This document shows positions 1-7,372 of a stretch of DNA of 12,985 nucleotides, in pieces (the stretch's first letter is position 1; each line of letters starts with the position of its first letter). The stretch is from JANXQG01 sp037147235 (GTDB lineage Bacteria > Planctomycetota > Planctomycetia > Pirellulales > Thermoguttaceae). The DNA lies in the NCBI GenBank assembly GCA_037147235.1, contig JBAWVO010000180.1, positions 1 to 12,985 on the forward strand. The letters run 5' to 3'. Below the pieces are notes generated by a model. The model saw only the letters and a program-made list of their open reading frames with translations. It was not told where the DNA came from and did not search any database. The translations under genes were made by a program, and so were the position numbers.

Positions 1-13
1 CCGAGCCACACCG

Positions 14-54
14 CCGACCGAAGGTCTCCAATTTACCGGGAGACCTTCGGTCGG
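14..54. repeat. Perfect 16-bp inverted repeat (hairpin)
   Basis: The arms at 14-29 and 39-54 are exact reverse complements of each other, with a 9-base AT-rich loop (30-38). The hairpin lies 16 bases beyond the stop of the PIN toxin gene, which reads toward it on the minus strand, so it could end that transcript or protect its 3' end. Neither strand has a T-run after the stem, so a classic intrinsic terminator is not supported. The structure is seen directly; its role is inferred. Confidence 0.8.
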
Positions 55-70
55 GTGTTGTCTCCTGTTC

Positions 71-508
71 CTATTGTCTCTCCGGCCCCAGCCAGTTTTC
101 CACGCGGAGTTCGGGAATCTGTATGAAGTCCGCAAGGTTCCGCGACAACAGAGTCGCGTTGTTGACCAAGCAGATTGACGCGATCTTTAGGTCGCTCGTT
201 CCGATGCGGATACGCGCGGACCGCAATTCTCGAAACCGATCAGCCGCAGCGTGGTCAAACGCGACAACACGCCACTCCGCGAAGAAACGGAAAGCTGCCG
301 TAAATTTTGCGTAGTACGTGACCTGCTGGTGAACGTCGGTGTAACGACGGATCAGGTTGAGCCAACTGCGAGACTGCTCCTCTAAGGTAATTGACGTCGT
401 TGCGACATATTGATCCGGCGATAGATTGAGCCGTCCGTCGAGCTCTTCCGCAGCCTGGGATTCCGCATGCTGTAGTATCGAAATATGATCCGTATCTAGC
501 AAGATCAT
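71..508 (-). CDS. PIN-domain ribonuclease toxin (VapC-like)
   Basis: A 145-residue protein with the PIN-domain pattern of VapC toxins, Mg-dependent RNases that typically cut tRNA or rRNA. The acidic residues expected in the active site are visible: Asp5 in MILLDTDHIS, Glu43/Glu44 in TLEE, Asp106 in IGTSDLKIAS and Asp127 in RNLADF. The length is normal for a VapC. The ATG overlaps the stop of the upstream antitoxin gene by four bases (ATGA, 505-508), the usual translational coupling of type II toxin-antitoxin pairs. All catalytic positions are present, so it appears intact. The target RNA cannot be told from sequence. The family call is firm; activity is inferred. Confidence 0.88.
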   Translation of the reverse strand: MILLDTDHISILQHAESQAAEELDGRLNLSPDQYVATTSITLEEQSRSWLNLIRRYTDVHQQVTYYAKFTAAFRFFAEWRVVAFDHAAADRFRELRSARIRIGTSDLKIASICLVNNATLLSRNLADFIQIPELRVENWLGPERQ

Positions 509-837
509 TCCACAGCCAGCTCCGTTGTATCTCGAGTTCGACGTCGGTCTTCTTCACGGATCCGTTCGGCCTCCTCGATCATTTCCCCGACGATCGGATC
601 ATCTCGAAACATGCCGACGGTTTGTCGCCACGCATCCGCTGCGGGTTGACTCTCGTTGGTTCGACCGTGCAAAAGCAGATCCACAGCCTGCTCCTGATCG
701 ATGCCGAGTTCACTAAGCATTCCTGATCTTGTTTTCGGTAGAAAAGTCACAATAACTGGTCCGGAAACGCCCTCTGGAACCAGTTCTGTCAATTCAACTT
801 TTCCGTTTGTAAATACGCCTTGTACTGATTTCAACAT
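505..837 (-). CDS. DUF104/AF2212-like antitoxin of the PIN toxin
   Basis: A 110-residue protein whose N-terminus (VQGVFTNGKVELTE, then a proline/valine-rich strand) resembles the short beta domain of DUF104/AF2212-like antitoxins. The C-terminal half is highly charged (RIREEDRRRTRD), as expected for a flexible toxin-wrapping tail. An AGGAG ribosome-binding site (846-850) sits 8 bases before the ATG and fixes the start. It ends in a four-base overlap with the PIN toxin gene. The upstream gap to the DUF262 nuclease gene is only 29 bases, so all three may share a transcript. It is somewhat longer than the usual 70-80 residues of this family. No HTH or ribbon-helix-helix is obvious, so autoregulation is uncertain. 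Confidence 0.72.
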   Translation of the reverse strand: MLKSVQGVFTNGKVELTELVPEGVSGPVIVTFLPKTRSGMLSELGIDQEQAVDLLLHGRTNESQPAADAWRQTVGMFRDDPIVGEMIEEAERIREEDRRRTRDTTELAVE

Positions 838-866
838 ACATCTAGCTCCTAAATTTCATACAAAGC

Positions 867-2789
867 TCATGCTGCCGCAATTGTTAATGTGGCTTCAACC
901 GTGTCTTCATCAGCCTCAATATCTTCACCTTCTTCCTGAACGGTGCCACTATAGGCTACCTTTCCAGTCGCTCGTTCGATGAGTGCCAGAAGTCGTTTCT
1001 GTCGATCCGTCATGAATGCAGCAAAATCATCGGCTCGCAGAATTGTTGGGTCAATCAGGTGAGAGGCGAGATACGCATCGAGCTTTGTGCGATCAATTGG
1101 CGGCGTTGTCTCATCGCCGCATTCCAGTTTTGCAATGTACTCGGATGGCGCAACACCACCAATGATACGGTTCGTACGATAGGAAAGTGGAGTCTTATTG
1201 ATAATCGAATCGAAGACATTCGGTTTGGTGCCGTGCTTCTTGCACCAGTCTTGCGGGAAAATGTGATGGATGTCTACATTCTCGCCAAAGAAGACCGTGT
1301 GGTCGAATTTTTGGCCCGAACGAAAATCCTGCGCGCCTTCCTTCATCAAAAGGGCGTTTACACCCTTGTAAGCAGCAGATAAACGCATGCGCATGGTCTT
1401 CAGTCTATCGGCGCGAAACATGGTCTCGCTGACCGTGGATGGTTCGGGACCACCCTTCAACCAAACCGGCACTTCCATGAAATCACGAGCGATGCGTGTC
1501 TCGACCGCCGAACCATAAAGCTCGCCAAAAACGCCATTCCAATACCACCGTACCAACATCGTTCGATTGGCGTCATACTCCCAAGCCTCGCCTATGTCGG
1601 CAAGAATAGCGGCCAACGGTACGATTTGGGACTGATAAGGGAGATCAAAGATACGGTAGATATGTAGCATATGGAGGAATTTAGCTGCCAGTATGAAGCC
1701 TCGCTCCACCTGCGCCTCATATCGCTTATATTCCTCAAGGGGCAGGTTCAATTGCGCCTGCCGATTACCTGTGACGGCGGGTAATTCCTTGCCTTGTTTC
1801 CCGGCAGCTTCTGCCGCGCGCCGCCGATCACGAGTATGGAAAAGCGAAATTGCCTGAAGGAAATCAGTATTGGAAACCCCAGCGATGATGCCAGTGTCTG
1901 CGTCGCCAGTTTCTGCGTCGGCAGGCCGGAGTGTCTCGGCGAAACGTCGATGCCGTCCTTTCGTTCCATCGTCGCCATACCAGTCTTTTCGCAATTCGTG
2001 GCCTGAGGCGGCATACATCGCAGTCACAAGTTCAAATGCGTCTAATGCCTTGCCCCCAGTGTTCACCTTCTCGAAGACAACGCACACGGCTTCCTTGGAA
2101 GTCGATCGGTCAAGGGTAATAACTGGCACATGATAGCTCTTGAAGTTCTCCAGCACCTGACGTTTGAACGCTCGGAATTCTTCGCGAACGCTCTCATGTT
2201 GGTCACCGCGCCAGTGTTTGTCGAAACCGTCTTGCCACTTATCCCAATCAAAAACCTGGCAAACTGGATACATGAGCGAAGCGTATTCCCGCTCGGGGAG
2301 TGAAACATCGAAATCCACTTTTCGCCCAAAGTCACTTCGGACGATTTTATCCTCCGGCACACCGACAATGGCTTCTTCACGGTCTGCGGAAGGGTCCATC
2401 GCTTTCCGAATGTCGAGATAGAACCATCGCTTTACTTTCTTCTTTTTCGGCGTAACCGTCTCGACGACCTCGCCTCGAATGGTGACCTGATAAAGCGAAG
2501 TCATTCGCTGCTGGCCGTCCAGTAGCAGCGACTGAGGAGCGACCTGTTTCGCCGCGACTGGTGCGCCTTCAATAGGCCGAGGTTTGAAATTCACCGGCCC
2601 CCCAGTATCAAGCGACATTAGTGCCCCAACAGGAAAAGCCCGCGACACCGAAGCAACTAAGCTCTTAATGCGATCCTCATCCCAAACCCAACTACGTTGA
2701 AAATCCGGTAACTGAAGAGCACCGCGTTGACAGGCTTCGAGAAGTTCTATCAAGGCGAAAGGGTTGGTTTTAAATGTTGATCCGGCCAT
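867..2789 (-). CDS. DUF262/DUF1524 (GmrSD-like) HNH nuclease
   Basis: I chose the ATG at 2789 (640 residues): an MAGSTFKTNPFAL start sits where DUF262 proteins normally begin, and the 18-codon upstream extension would overlap the promoter. Residues about 10-260 form the DUF262 domain, a ParB/Srx-like NTPase, with LLLDGQQRMTSLY (DGQQR 91-95) and FEKVNTGGKALDAFEL (about 240-254). Residues about 500-545 carry a DUF1524 HNH-like nuclease signature, VDIHHIFPQDW (His508/His509) followed by Asn531 and Asn540. This is the architecture of the GmrSD type IV restriction family and related anti-phage nucleases, which cleave modified DNA in an NTP-stimulated way. No adjacent modification gene is present, consistent with a stand-alone modification-dependent enzyme. 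It ends in an acidic tail (EEGEDIEADED). The exact substrate is unknown. Confidence 0.85.
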   Translation of the reverse strand: MAGSTFKTNPFALIELLEACQRGALQLPDFQRSWVWDEDRIKSLVASVSRAFPVGALMSLDTGGPVNFKPRPIEGAPVAAKQVAPQSLLLDGQQRMTSLYQVTIRGEVVETVTPKKKKVKRWFYLDIRKAMDPSADREEAIVGVPEDKIVRSDFGRKVDFDVSLPEREYASLMYPVCQVFDWDKWQDGFDKHWRGDQHESVREEFRAFKRQVLENFKSYHVPVITLDRSTSKEAVCVVFEKVNTGGKALDAFELVTAMYAASGHELRKDWYGDDGTKGRHRRFAETLRPADAETGDADTGIIAGVSNTDFLQAISLFHTRDRRRAAEAAGKQGKELPAVTGNRQAQLNLPLEEYKRYEAQVERGFILAAKFLHMLHIYRIFDLPYQSQIVPLAAILADIGEAWEYDANRTMLVRWYWNGVFGELYGSAVETRIARDFMEVPVWLKGGPEPSTVSETMFRADRLKTMRMRLSAAYKGVNALLMKEGAQDFRSGQKFDHTVFFGENVDIHHIFPQDWCKKHGTKPNVFDSIINKTPLSYRTNRIIGGVAPSEYIAKLECGDETTPPIDRTKLDAYLASHLIDPTILRADDFAAFMTDRQKRLLALIERATGKVAYSGTVQEEGEDIEADEDTVEATLTIAAA

Positions 2790-2846
2790 TATTTGGTAGT
2801 CTCTCTGGTTTCTCGATTTGACGCCAATTGTCCATGGCCACAATTC

Positions 2847-2875
2847 ATTCTAGTGCTACAATTACCGCCTGTCGA
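2847..2875 (-). promoter_or_regulatory. Sigma70-like promoter for the DUF262 nuclease operon
   Basis: On the minus strand there is a TCGACA -35 (2870-2875), a 17-base spacer and a TAGAAT -10 (2847-2852). The -35 begins just after the gatA stop codon. Transcription would start near 2840, giving a leader of about 50 bases. The site would let the accessory block be transcribed independently of the rpmB-gatC-gatA operon. It is predicted from hexamer match and spacing only. Confidence 0.5.
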
Positions 2876-2876
2876 G

Positions 2877-4436
2877 CTAGCAATCCGCGCTGCCCCCCAG
2901 CATTGCAGGTTTCCGTCCATGCCAATCCGTCGCCTGCTGGAACATGCGTGCCCCACGGAGCAACCGCTCTTCTTCAAAGGGGGGGGCCTGGAGGTGCAGG
3001 CCGATCGGCAGCCCGGCGGAACTGAAGCCGCAGGGGATCGACAAGGCCCCGATGCCGGCGAGGTTCGTACTCACCGTGTAAAGATCAAAGAGATACATGG
3101 CCAGCGGGTCGTCGATCTTCTCGCCAATCTTGAATGCCGGGGTGGGCGTTACCGGACCAATAAGCAGATCGACCTCCTCGAAGGCGCGATCGAAATCTTG
3201 CCGAATCAAGCGACGGACCTGGAGGGCCTTTTTGTAATAGGCATCGTAGTAGCCGGCACTCAGCGCGTAGGTGCCGAGCATGATCCGCCGCTTTACCTCC
3301 GGCCCAAAACCTTCCGCTCGGCTGCGGCGATACATGCGGATGAGTGGATTCTCGGTGTTTTCCAGCGCGCGTTTGTCGCCGGCTTTTTGCAATCGGGCAT
3401 GTTCGGCTTGCAAATCGGCCAGCATTTGTTTTTCATCGGTGCGATGGCCGTAATGCACGCCGTCGTATCTGGCTAGGTTGCTCGATGCCTCGCAGGGTGC
3501 GATGACATAGTAAGTTGCGACGGCGTATTTGCTGTGCGGCATTGATAGCCACGTGACCTTCGCGCCAAGCGATTCGTAGACGCGAACCGCCTCGCGAACT
3601 GCCGCTTCGACCTCCACATCCAGACCGTCGCCAAAATGCTCGCGAACCATGCCTAATCTCAGGCCGGCCAGCGGTTGCCGCACGGTCTTCGTGTATTGTG
3701 GCACGGGCAGATTCACGGAAGTCGAGTCGGCCGCGTCGTGACCGGCGAGAACCTCCAGGAGCAAAGCCATATCTTCGGCCGTCTGGGCTAGAGGGCCGAT
3801 CTGATCGAGACTGCTGGCAAAGGCGACCAGCCCATAGCGGCTCACGCGGCCGTAGGTTGGTTTCAGGCCGGAGACACCGCACAGCCCCGCGGGGGAGCGG
3901 ATCGAACCGCCGGTGTCGGAGCCGACGGCAAGCGGAGCCATCCTCGCGGCCACGCAGGCGGCTGCTCCGCCGCTGGAGCCGCCGGGAATCCGGGATAAAT
4001 CCCAGGGGTTATGCGTCGGGTGAAAGGCCGAGTTCTCATTCGACCCGCCCATGGCGAACTCGTCCATGTTGGTCTTGCCGATCAGCACGGCATCGGCCGC
4101 TTTTAGCCGGGCGATCACGGTTGCATCGTAAGGGGGGCGGAAGTTCTCCAGAATTCGCGAGGCGCAGGTTGTCGGTTCGCCTTGCGTGCAAAGCACGTCT
4201 TTAATTGCAACCGGCAACCCAGCCAAGCGGCCCAGGGATTGACCGGCCGCCCGGCGTCGATCGATATCTTCCGCTCGATCGAGTGCCGCTTGAGGATCGA
4301 CTCGCAAAAAAGCCCGGACGCGACTGTCGTGGCGATCAATCTGATCGAGATAGGCCCGTGTTAGCTCCACGGACGAGATTCGTCCAGCGATCAAATCGGC
4401 CAAGTGATCCGTGGCGGTGCGGTCGATCAGCGTCAT
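2877..4436 (-). CDS. gatA: Asp/Glu-tRNA(Asn/Gln) amidotransferase subunit A
   Basis: A 519-residue amidase-signature protein. GatA hydrolyses glutamine, and the ammonia is channelled to GatB to convert Glu-tRNA(Gln) or Asp-tRNA(Asn) to the amidated form. The Ser-cisSer-Lys triad is plain and sits at the usual GatA positions: Lys79 in LPVAIKDV, Ser154 in PGGSSGGAAA and Ser178 in GSDTGGSIRSPAG. The length is slightly above the typical 480-490 because of a C-terminal tail ending in a Cys. The start is 9 bases after the gatC stop, so the two are co-transcribed. gatB is not in the window. A full-length antisense reading (2793-3476 and others) is a codon-structure shadow. Confidence 0.97.
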   Translation of the reverse strand: MTLIDRTATDHLADLIAGRISSVELTRAYLDQIDRHDSRVRAFLRVDPQAALDRAEDIDRRRAAGQSLGRLAGLPVAIKDVLCTQGEPTTCASRILENFRPPYDATVIARLKAADAVLIGKTNMDEFAMGGSNENSAFHPTHNPWDLSRIPGGSSGGAAACVAARMAPLAVGSDTGGSIRSPAGLCGVSGLKPTYGRVSRYGLVAFASSLDQIGPLAQTAEDMALLLEVLAGHDAADSTSVNLPVPQYTKTVRQPLAGLRLGMVREHFGDGLDVEVEAAVREAVRVYESLGAKVTWLSMPHSKYAVATYYVIAPCEASSNLARYDGVHYGHRTDEKQMLADLQAEHARLQKAGDKRALENTENPLIRMYRRSRAEGFGPEVKRRIMLGTYALSAGYYDAYYKKALQVRRLIRQDFDRAFEEVDLLIGPVTPTPAFKIGEKIDDPLAMYLFDLYTVSTNLAGIGALSIPCGFSSAGLPIGLHLQAPPFEEERLLRGARMFQQATDWHGRKPAMLGGSADC

Positions 4437-4445
4437 GGTTTATTA

Positions 4446-4730
4446 CTACAACACAGCCGGCACGAGATAGCATTCCTCGTCCCGGTGTGGGGCGTTGGCT
4501 AGAGCTTGCCCGCGATCAAGGCTTGGGTGCGCGACATCGTCGCGGAACACGTTGGTCATGTCCTGCGCGTGAACCATCGGCTCGACGTTCGTGGTGTCGA
4601 CTTCGCCTAGTAGGTCCATGTAGCCCAAAACGTCACCCAACTGCACGGTCATCCGCTTGATTTCCTCTTCGGAAAGCAGTAGCCGACCGAGCAGGGCGAT
4701 TTTTTCGACCTCGGGGCGGGATAACGACAT
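4446..4730 (-). CDS. gatC: Asp/Glu-tRNA(Asn/Gln) amidotransferase subunit C
   Basis: A 94-residue protein from the ATG at 4730. Upstream in-frame codons would read back into rpmB and do not resemble GatC. It shows the family pattern: an N-terminal helix (VEKIALLGRLLLSEEEI), a linker with VEPMVH, and the conserved end with NAP and YLVPAVL. GatC is a small belt that wraps around GatA and GatB and stabilises the GatCAB complex. It lies 10 bases after the rpmB stop and 9 bases before gatA. No strong Shine-Dalgarno precedes it, so translational coupling to rpmB is plausible. Confidence 0.95.
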   Translation of the reverse strand: MSLSRPEVEKIALLGRLLLSEEEIKRMTVQLGDVLGYMDLLGEVDTTNVEPMVHAQDMTNVFRDDVAHPSLDRGQALANAPHRDEECYLVPAVL

Positions 4731-4740
4731 GGTCAGGCCA

Positions 4741-5013
4741 TTATGTCTTGGCCGCCTTCGGCAGGCGAAATGGCACGGCACGGACGCGCTTCTTTATCGC
4801 ACCGCTGCGAATGCAACGGGTGCAAACCCTAGCGGTACAATTTGTGCCGTTGGCCGTCGTAATATGAACATTCTGTAGGTTAGGCCGGAATGTCCGACGG
4901 GAAATGCCCGTCACCTTGGTTCCCACTCCACCGAGATATTTTGCTTTACCGCGTATGGTGATCTGGTTGCCGGTGACCGGCTTGCGTCCGCATACTTCAC
5001 AGGATTGTGCCAT
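4741..5013 (-). CDS. rpmB: Ribosomal protein bL28 (zinc-ribbon type)
   Basis: A 90-residue bL28 of the large ribosomal subunit. Its start (MAQSCEVCGRKP) and the core GTKVTGISRRTFRPNLQ are characteristic. CxxC pairs at Cys5/Cys8 and Cys64/Cys67, plus Cys59, suggest it keeps the zinc-binding form, so a zinc-independent paralogue could exist elsewhere. A clear AGGGAGAG ribosome-binding site (5019-5026) lies 5 bases before the ATG. It is the first gene of the rpmB-gatC-gatA transcript, joining a ribosomal protein with the tRNA amidation enzyme. Confidence 0.96.
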   Translation of the reverse strand: MAQSCEVCGRKPVTGNQITIRGKAKYLGGVGTKVTGISRRTFRPNLQNVHITTANGTNCTARVCTRCIRSGAIKKRVRAVPFRLPKAAKT

Positions 5014-5062
5014 TCAATCTCTCCCTCTGGCTTTGTGGCAACTGGCAATCTATAGACTTATC

Positions 5063-5092
5063 ATTGTACAACCAACTTCGGTCGTAATGCAA
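5063..5092 (-). promoter_or_regulatory. Promoter of the rpmB-gatC-gatA operon
   Basis: The minus strand shows TTGCAT (5087-5092), an 18-base spacer and TACAAT (5063-5068), a good match to a housekeeping sigma promoter about 50 bases before the rpmB ATG. Prediction from sequence pattern only. Confidence 0.5.
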
Positions 5093-5104
5093 GGGGGACG
5101 AGGG

Positions 5105-5110
5105 TATAAT
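5105..5110 (+). promoter_or_regulatory. TATAAT -10 box upstream of the exported-protein gene
   Basis: A perfect TATAAT is the only -10 candidate in front of the gene at 5193. No convincing -35 hexamer is found at normal spacing. Transcription would begin near 5117, at the left edge of the palindromic element at 5114-5174, which would place that element in the leader RNA. Confidence 0.35.
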
Positions 5111-5113
5111 TAA

Positions 5114-5174
5114 GTAGAACGGAATTCCATTCCGTTCACCCGAAAAACAAGCAACGGAATAAATTCCGTTTTAC
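5114..5174. repeat. Double-palindrome (REP/BIME-like) element
   Basis: Two adjacent inverted repeats share the same arm, AACGGAAT / ATTCCGTT. The first has arms at 5118-5125 and 5129-5136 (9 bp when the flanking G-C pair is counted) and the second at 5153-5160 and 5163-5170. The outer 12 bases of the whole 61-base unit (5114-5125 and 5163-5174) are also inverted copies of each other at 11 of 12 positions. This nested symmetry resembles REP pairs (BIMEs) spread by REP-associated transposases. A tandem operator for a dimeric regulator is the alternative. The repeats are seen directly; identity as a mobile repeat is inferred. Confidence 0.6.
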
Positions 5175-5192
5175 GAAGTGGAAAACAGGCCA

Positions 5193-5936
5193 ATGAGACA
5201 TTCGTTCTTCCCGCTGCTACTGATTTTACCCATTTTTCTCGCCCCCGTCGTGGTATTGGGAGCCGACGCAAAACCAAAGGCGGGGGAAACCAGTCAGGCC
5301 GCAGGTGGGGATAAATTCCAGCAGCCTGCCACCGATCAGGCCCAGGCCGAGCCGAACGCAGACACAGACAACGCTGACGCTGAAAAGGTTGATTTCGACA
5401 AACCAAAGCGGCCTAAGACGGGGGCGAGGCCGACCTCGATAGCCGTCACTTCCGTGCCGGGCGGACTGAAAACAGTGACTATTCACTTTCGCTGGTCGTT
5501 GTTTCCGAATGCCTCGATCGAAGTGCGCCTCGTGCCTGGAGAACCGAAAGAAGGGGCCACGGTGACTCCGATTTACTTCTCGGAGCATCTGAAAGGCACG
5601 GTTCGTGAGGCATTGTATACCTGTCTCGACCATACGGGCGAGGGTGGCCATACCCATAGTTTCACGAAAGACAAGATCGTCTACAAGATGATCGGCCGCC
5701 GCAATTCGTTAGGCAAACAGGGTGTCCATGTCCAAGTTCATCCGGAAGAGAGCGACCAGGACGCAAATCCGGCGGCTGCCTACTTGCAATTGGATACCTG
5801 GGCAGTCGGCCAGGAGACGTTGTCGTTGGACTTGGCTCGGGATGAGTTCGCCAAGTCAGGCGTACTCTTCGTGTGGTTCTTTCGTGGCGACCAAACCGTT
5901 TGGGAAGAACAAATCCGCTGGCCGGGGTACAAGTAG
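5193..5936 (+). CDS. Exported protein of unknown function
   Basis: I do not recognise the family. From the ATG at 5193 (preferred over the GTG at 5178, which lies against the palindromic element) the product is 247 residues. It starts with a Sec signal peptide: a short basic N-end, a long Leu/Ile/Pro/Val core and an Ala-Asp-Ala cleavage region near residue 26. Residues about 27-80 are a low-complexity linker rich in Ala, Asp, Lys and Gln. The remainder is a compact, beta-rich domain with a His-containing stretch (HTGEGGHTHSF) and ends in RWPGYK. No lipobox or transmembrane anchor follows, so it is probably periplasmic. It converges with the anti-sigma gene, only 17 bases away, and no terminator is visible between them. 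Confidence 0.8.
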   Translation: MRHSFFPLLLILPIFLAPVVVLGADAKPKAGETSQAAGGDKFQQPATDQAQAEPNADTDNADAEKVDFDKPKRPKTGARPTSIAVTSVPGGLKTVTIHFRWSLFPNASIEVRLVPGEPKEGATVTPIYFSEHLKGTVREALYTCLDHTGEGGHTHSFTKDKIVYKMIGRRNSLGKQGVHVQVHPEESDQDANPAAAYLQLDTWAVGQETLSLDLARDEFAKSGVLFVWFFRGDQTVWEEQIRWPGYK

Positions 5937-5953
5937 TTAGAGGAACCTACGGA

Positions 5954-6817
5954 CTACGCCACAGGCCCATGCGGTTCGAGACACCTGGAGTACATCCCGG
6001 CATCACCTTCCACGACCAGGACGTAGAGCGTATCTCCCGCCTGCCAAGCGGCGGCCGACATGCCGCCGGTACTCAAGCTAGGCATGGACGGCGGAATCGA
6101 CGGCAATCCAGGGATGTTTCTTTGGAGTACATAGAGAGTGGCTCGGCCGCCGATTGTGGGCAAATCGTAGGCCACCGCTGGGCCGCCCAAAAACTCTTCG
6201 ACATGCCGCCAGCGAATGTCTTGCAACCGCACGATATCACGGCTGATGGGATAGCCGACCGGCGGTGCCACCCGTGAGACGAACTCGCCGAAAGGTTGAT
6301 TGTCCTTGCCAAAGAAGTCCAATGCCTCTTCGAGTACATTTGGCGTATCGTGCCGGGGTGGGTGTGTCTGGATCCAAACGGCGGCCAACAGAACGGCTGC
6401 AGCCGAAATCGCGGTGAAACCGACCAGCAGCCGGCGTCGCGAAAACCGCTCCGTTGATTTTTGAAGCGGTGTAGGCCAGTCGGTCGTCACTGCGGCAGGC
6501 ACCGTCACGGTATGCATCGTCACCGTAGGTGCCTCAAAGCAATCCGCGGATGGGCAGTCTGAAGCCGTTGTTGGAACTAATTCGGCAAGGCGACGCGAAA
6601 CTCGATCGGCTAGCCCTGCGGGAACGGGCACATTGGCAAAAGCTGCCTTGATCGCCCCATCAGCCTGTTGCAAACGCCGGAACTGCACGCGAAGTTCTGA
6701 ATCTTCCGCCAACTGAGCCGCCAAGTCCGCGAACAGTGGATCGCTCAGGTCGCTGCCGTTACGGCACGATTCCATCGCTTCCCAGAGCCGCTGTCGGCGC
6801 GCTGACAGATGATCCAT
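5954..6817 (-). CDS. Membrane anti-sigma factor (putative) paired with the ECF sigma factor
   Basis: A 287-residue protein with a cytoplasmic N-terminal region (about 1-128) rich in charged helices, one transmembrane segment (about 130-149, RRRLLVGF onward to AAVWI) and an outer C-terminal domain of about 135 residues. That is the layout of an anti-sigma factor holding its sigma factor at the membrane until a signal arrives. The HxxxCxxC zinc motif of classical ZAS anti-sigmas is absent. An AAGGAAAG ribosome-binding site precedes the ATG by 5 bases. The gene begins 24 bases after the sigma gene and is surely co-transcribed with it. The role rests mainly on position and topology. Confidence 0.68.
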   Translation of the reverse strand: MDHLSARRQRLWEAMESCRNGSDLSDPLFADLAAQLAEDSELRVQFRRLQQADGAIKAAFANVPVPAGLADRVSRRLAELVPTTASDCPSADCFEAPTVTMHTVTVPAAVTTDWPTPLQKSTERFSRRRLLVGFTAISAAAVLLAAVWIQTHPPRHDTPNVLEEALDFFGKDNQPFGEFVSRVAPPVGYPISRDIVRLQDIRWRHVEEFLGGPAVAYDLPTIGGRATLYVLQRNIPGLPSIPPSMPSLSTGGMSAAAWQAGDTLYVLVVEGDAGMYSRCLEPHGPVA

Positions 6818-6841
6818 CGAACTTTCCTTACGTTTATACTA

Positions 6842-7372
6842 CTATCTCGTCGGCATCGGCTTCTTCCGCACCGGCTCGGTCTCAATCAACTTCGCCCGCA
6901 AATGGCCCTTGGCCCTCGCCAACCGGCTCATCACGGTCCCAATGGGCAAATCAAGCTTTTCTGCAATTTCGCGGTAGGAACATTCCTCAAAGTAAAACAT
7001 CGCCACCACCACGCGAAACTCCGCGGGCAGTTCGTCAATCGCGGCCTGCAACTCGGCGGTATCCACGGCTTGGCCACTTTCGCTGTCGGCTGGCACAGTC
7101 TCCAAGTTCACGCCCACGCTGGTGGCAAGATCCGGCTGAGTCTGCTTCACCATTTTCAGAAACGCGTTCCGCAAAATGGTGAAGAGCCATCCCCGAGCAC
7201 GATCAACCTCGCGCAACTGATCCAGCCACTGCTGAGCGAGCAGAAAAACCTGCTGCGTTAGATCTTCGGCATCGTGAACCGAGCCCGTCAAACGGTACGC
7301 ATACCGGTAAACGGCGTCAAGATGATCGTCGATCAATCGCTGAATATTTAAGTTATTGCGATCACTGGCCAT
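6842..7372 (-). CDS. ECF-family RNA polymerase sigma factor
   Basis: A 176-residue sigma70-family factor with only regions 2 and 4. Region 2 (about 11-76) contains DAVYRYAYRLTGSVHDAEDL, the core-binding and -10 recognition helices. Region 4 (about 110-160) contains LPAEFRVVVAMFYFEE and the helix-turn-helix SYREIAEKLDLPIGTVMSRL, which reads the -35. The linker (about 77-109) is acidic. It heads a two-gene unit with the anti-sigma gene, the usual arrangement for a signal-responsive regulator that activates its own promoter. The regulon and trigger are unknown. Confidence 0.95.
   Translation of the reverse strand: MASDRNNLNIQRLIDDHLDAVYRYAYRLTGSVHDAEDLTQQVFLLAQQWLDQLREVDRARGWLFTILRNAFLKMVKQTQPDLATSVGVNLETVPADSESGQAVDTAELQAAIDELPAEFRVVVAMFYFEECSYREIAEKLDLPIGTVMSRLARAKGHLRAKLIETEPVRKKPMPTR

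Noticed and set aside
2793..3476. 227-codon plus-strand reading frame antisense to gatA
   Set aside because: It lies inside a clear GatA coding region, has no family resemblance or ribosome-binding site, and is explained by codon bias of the opposite strand.
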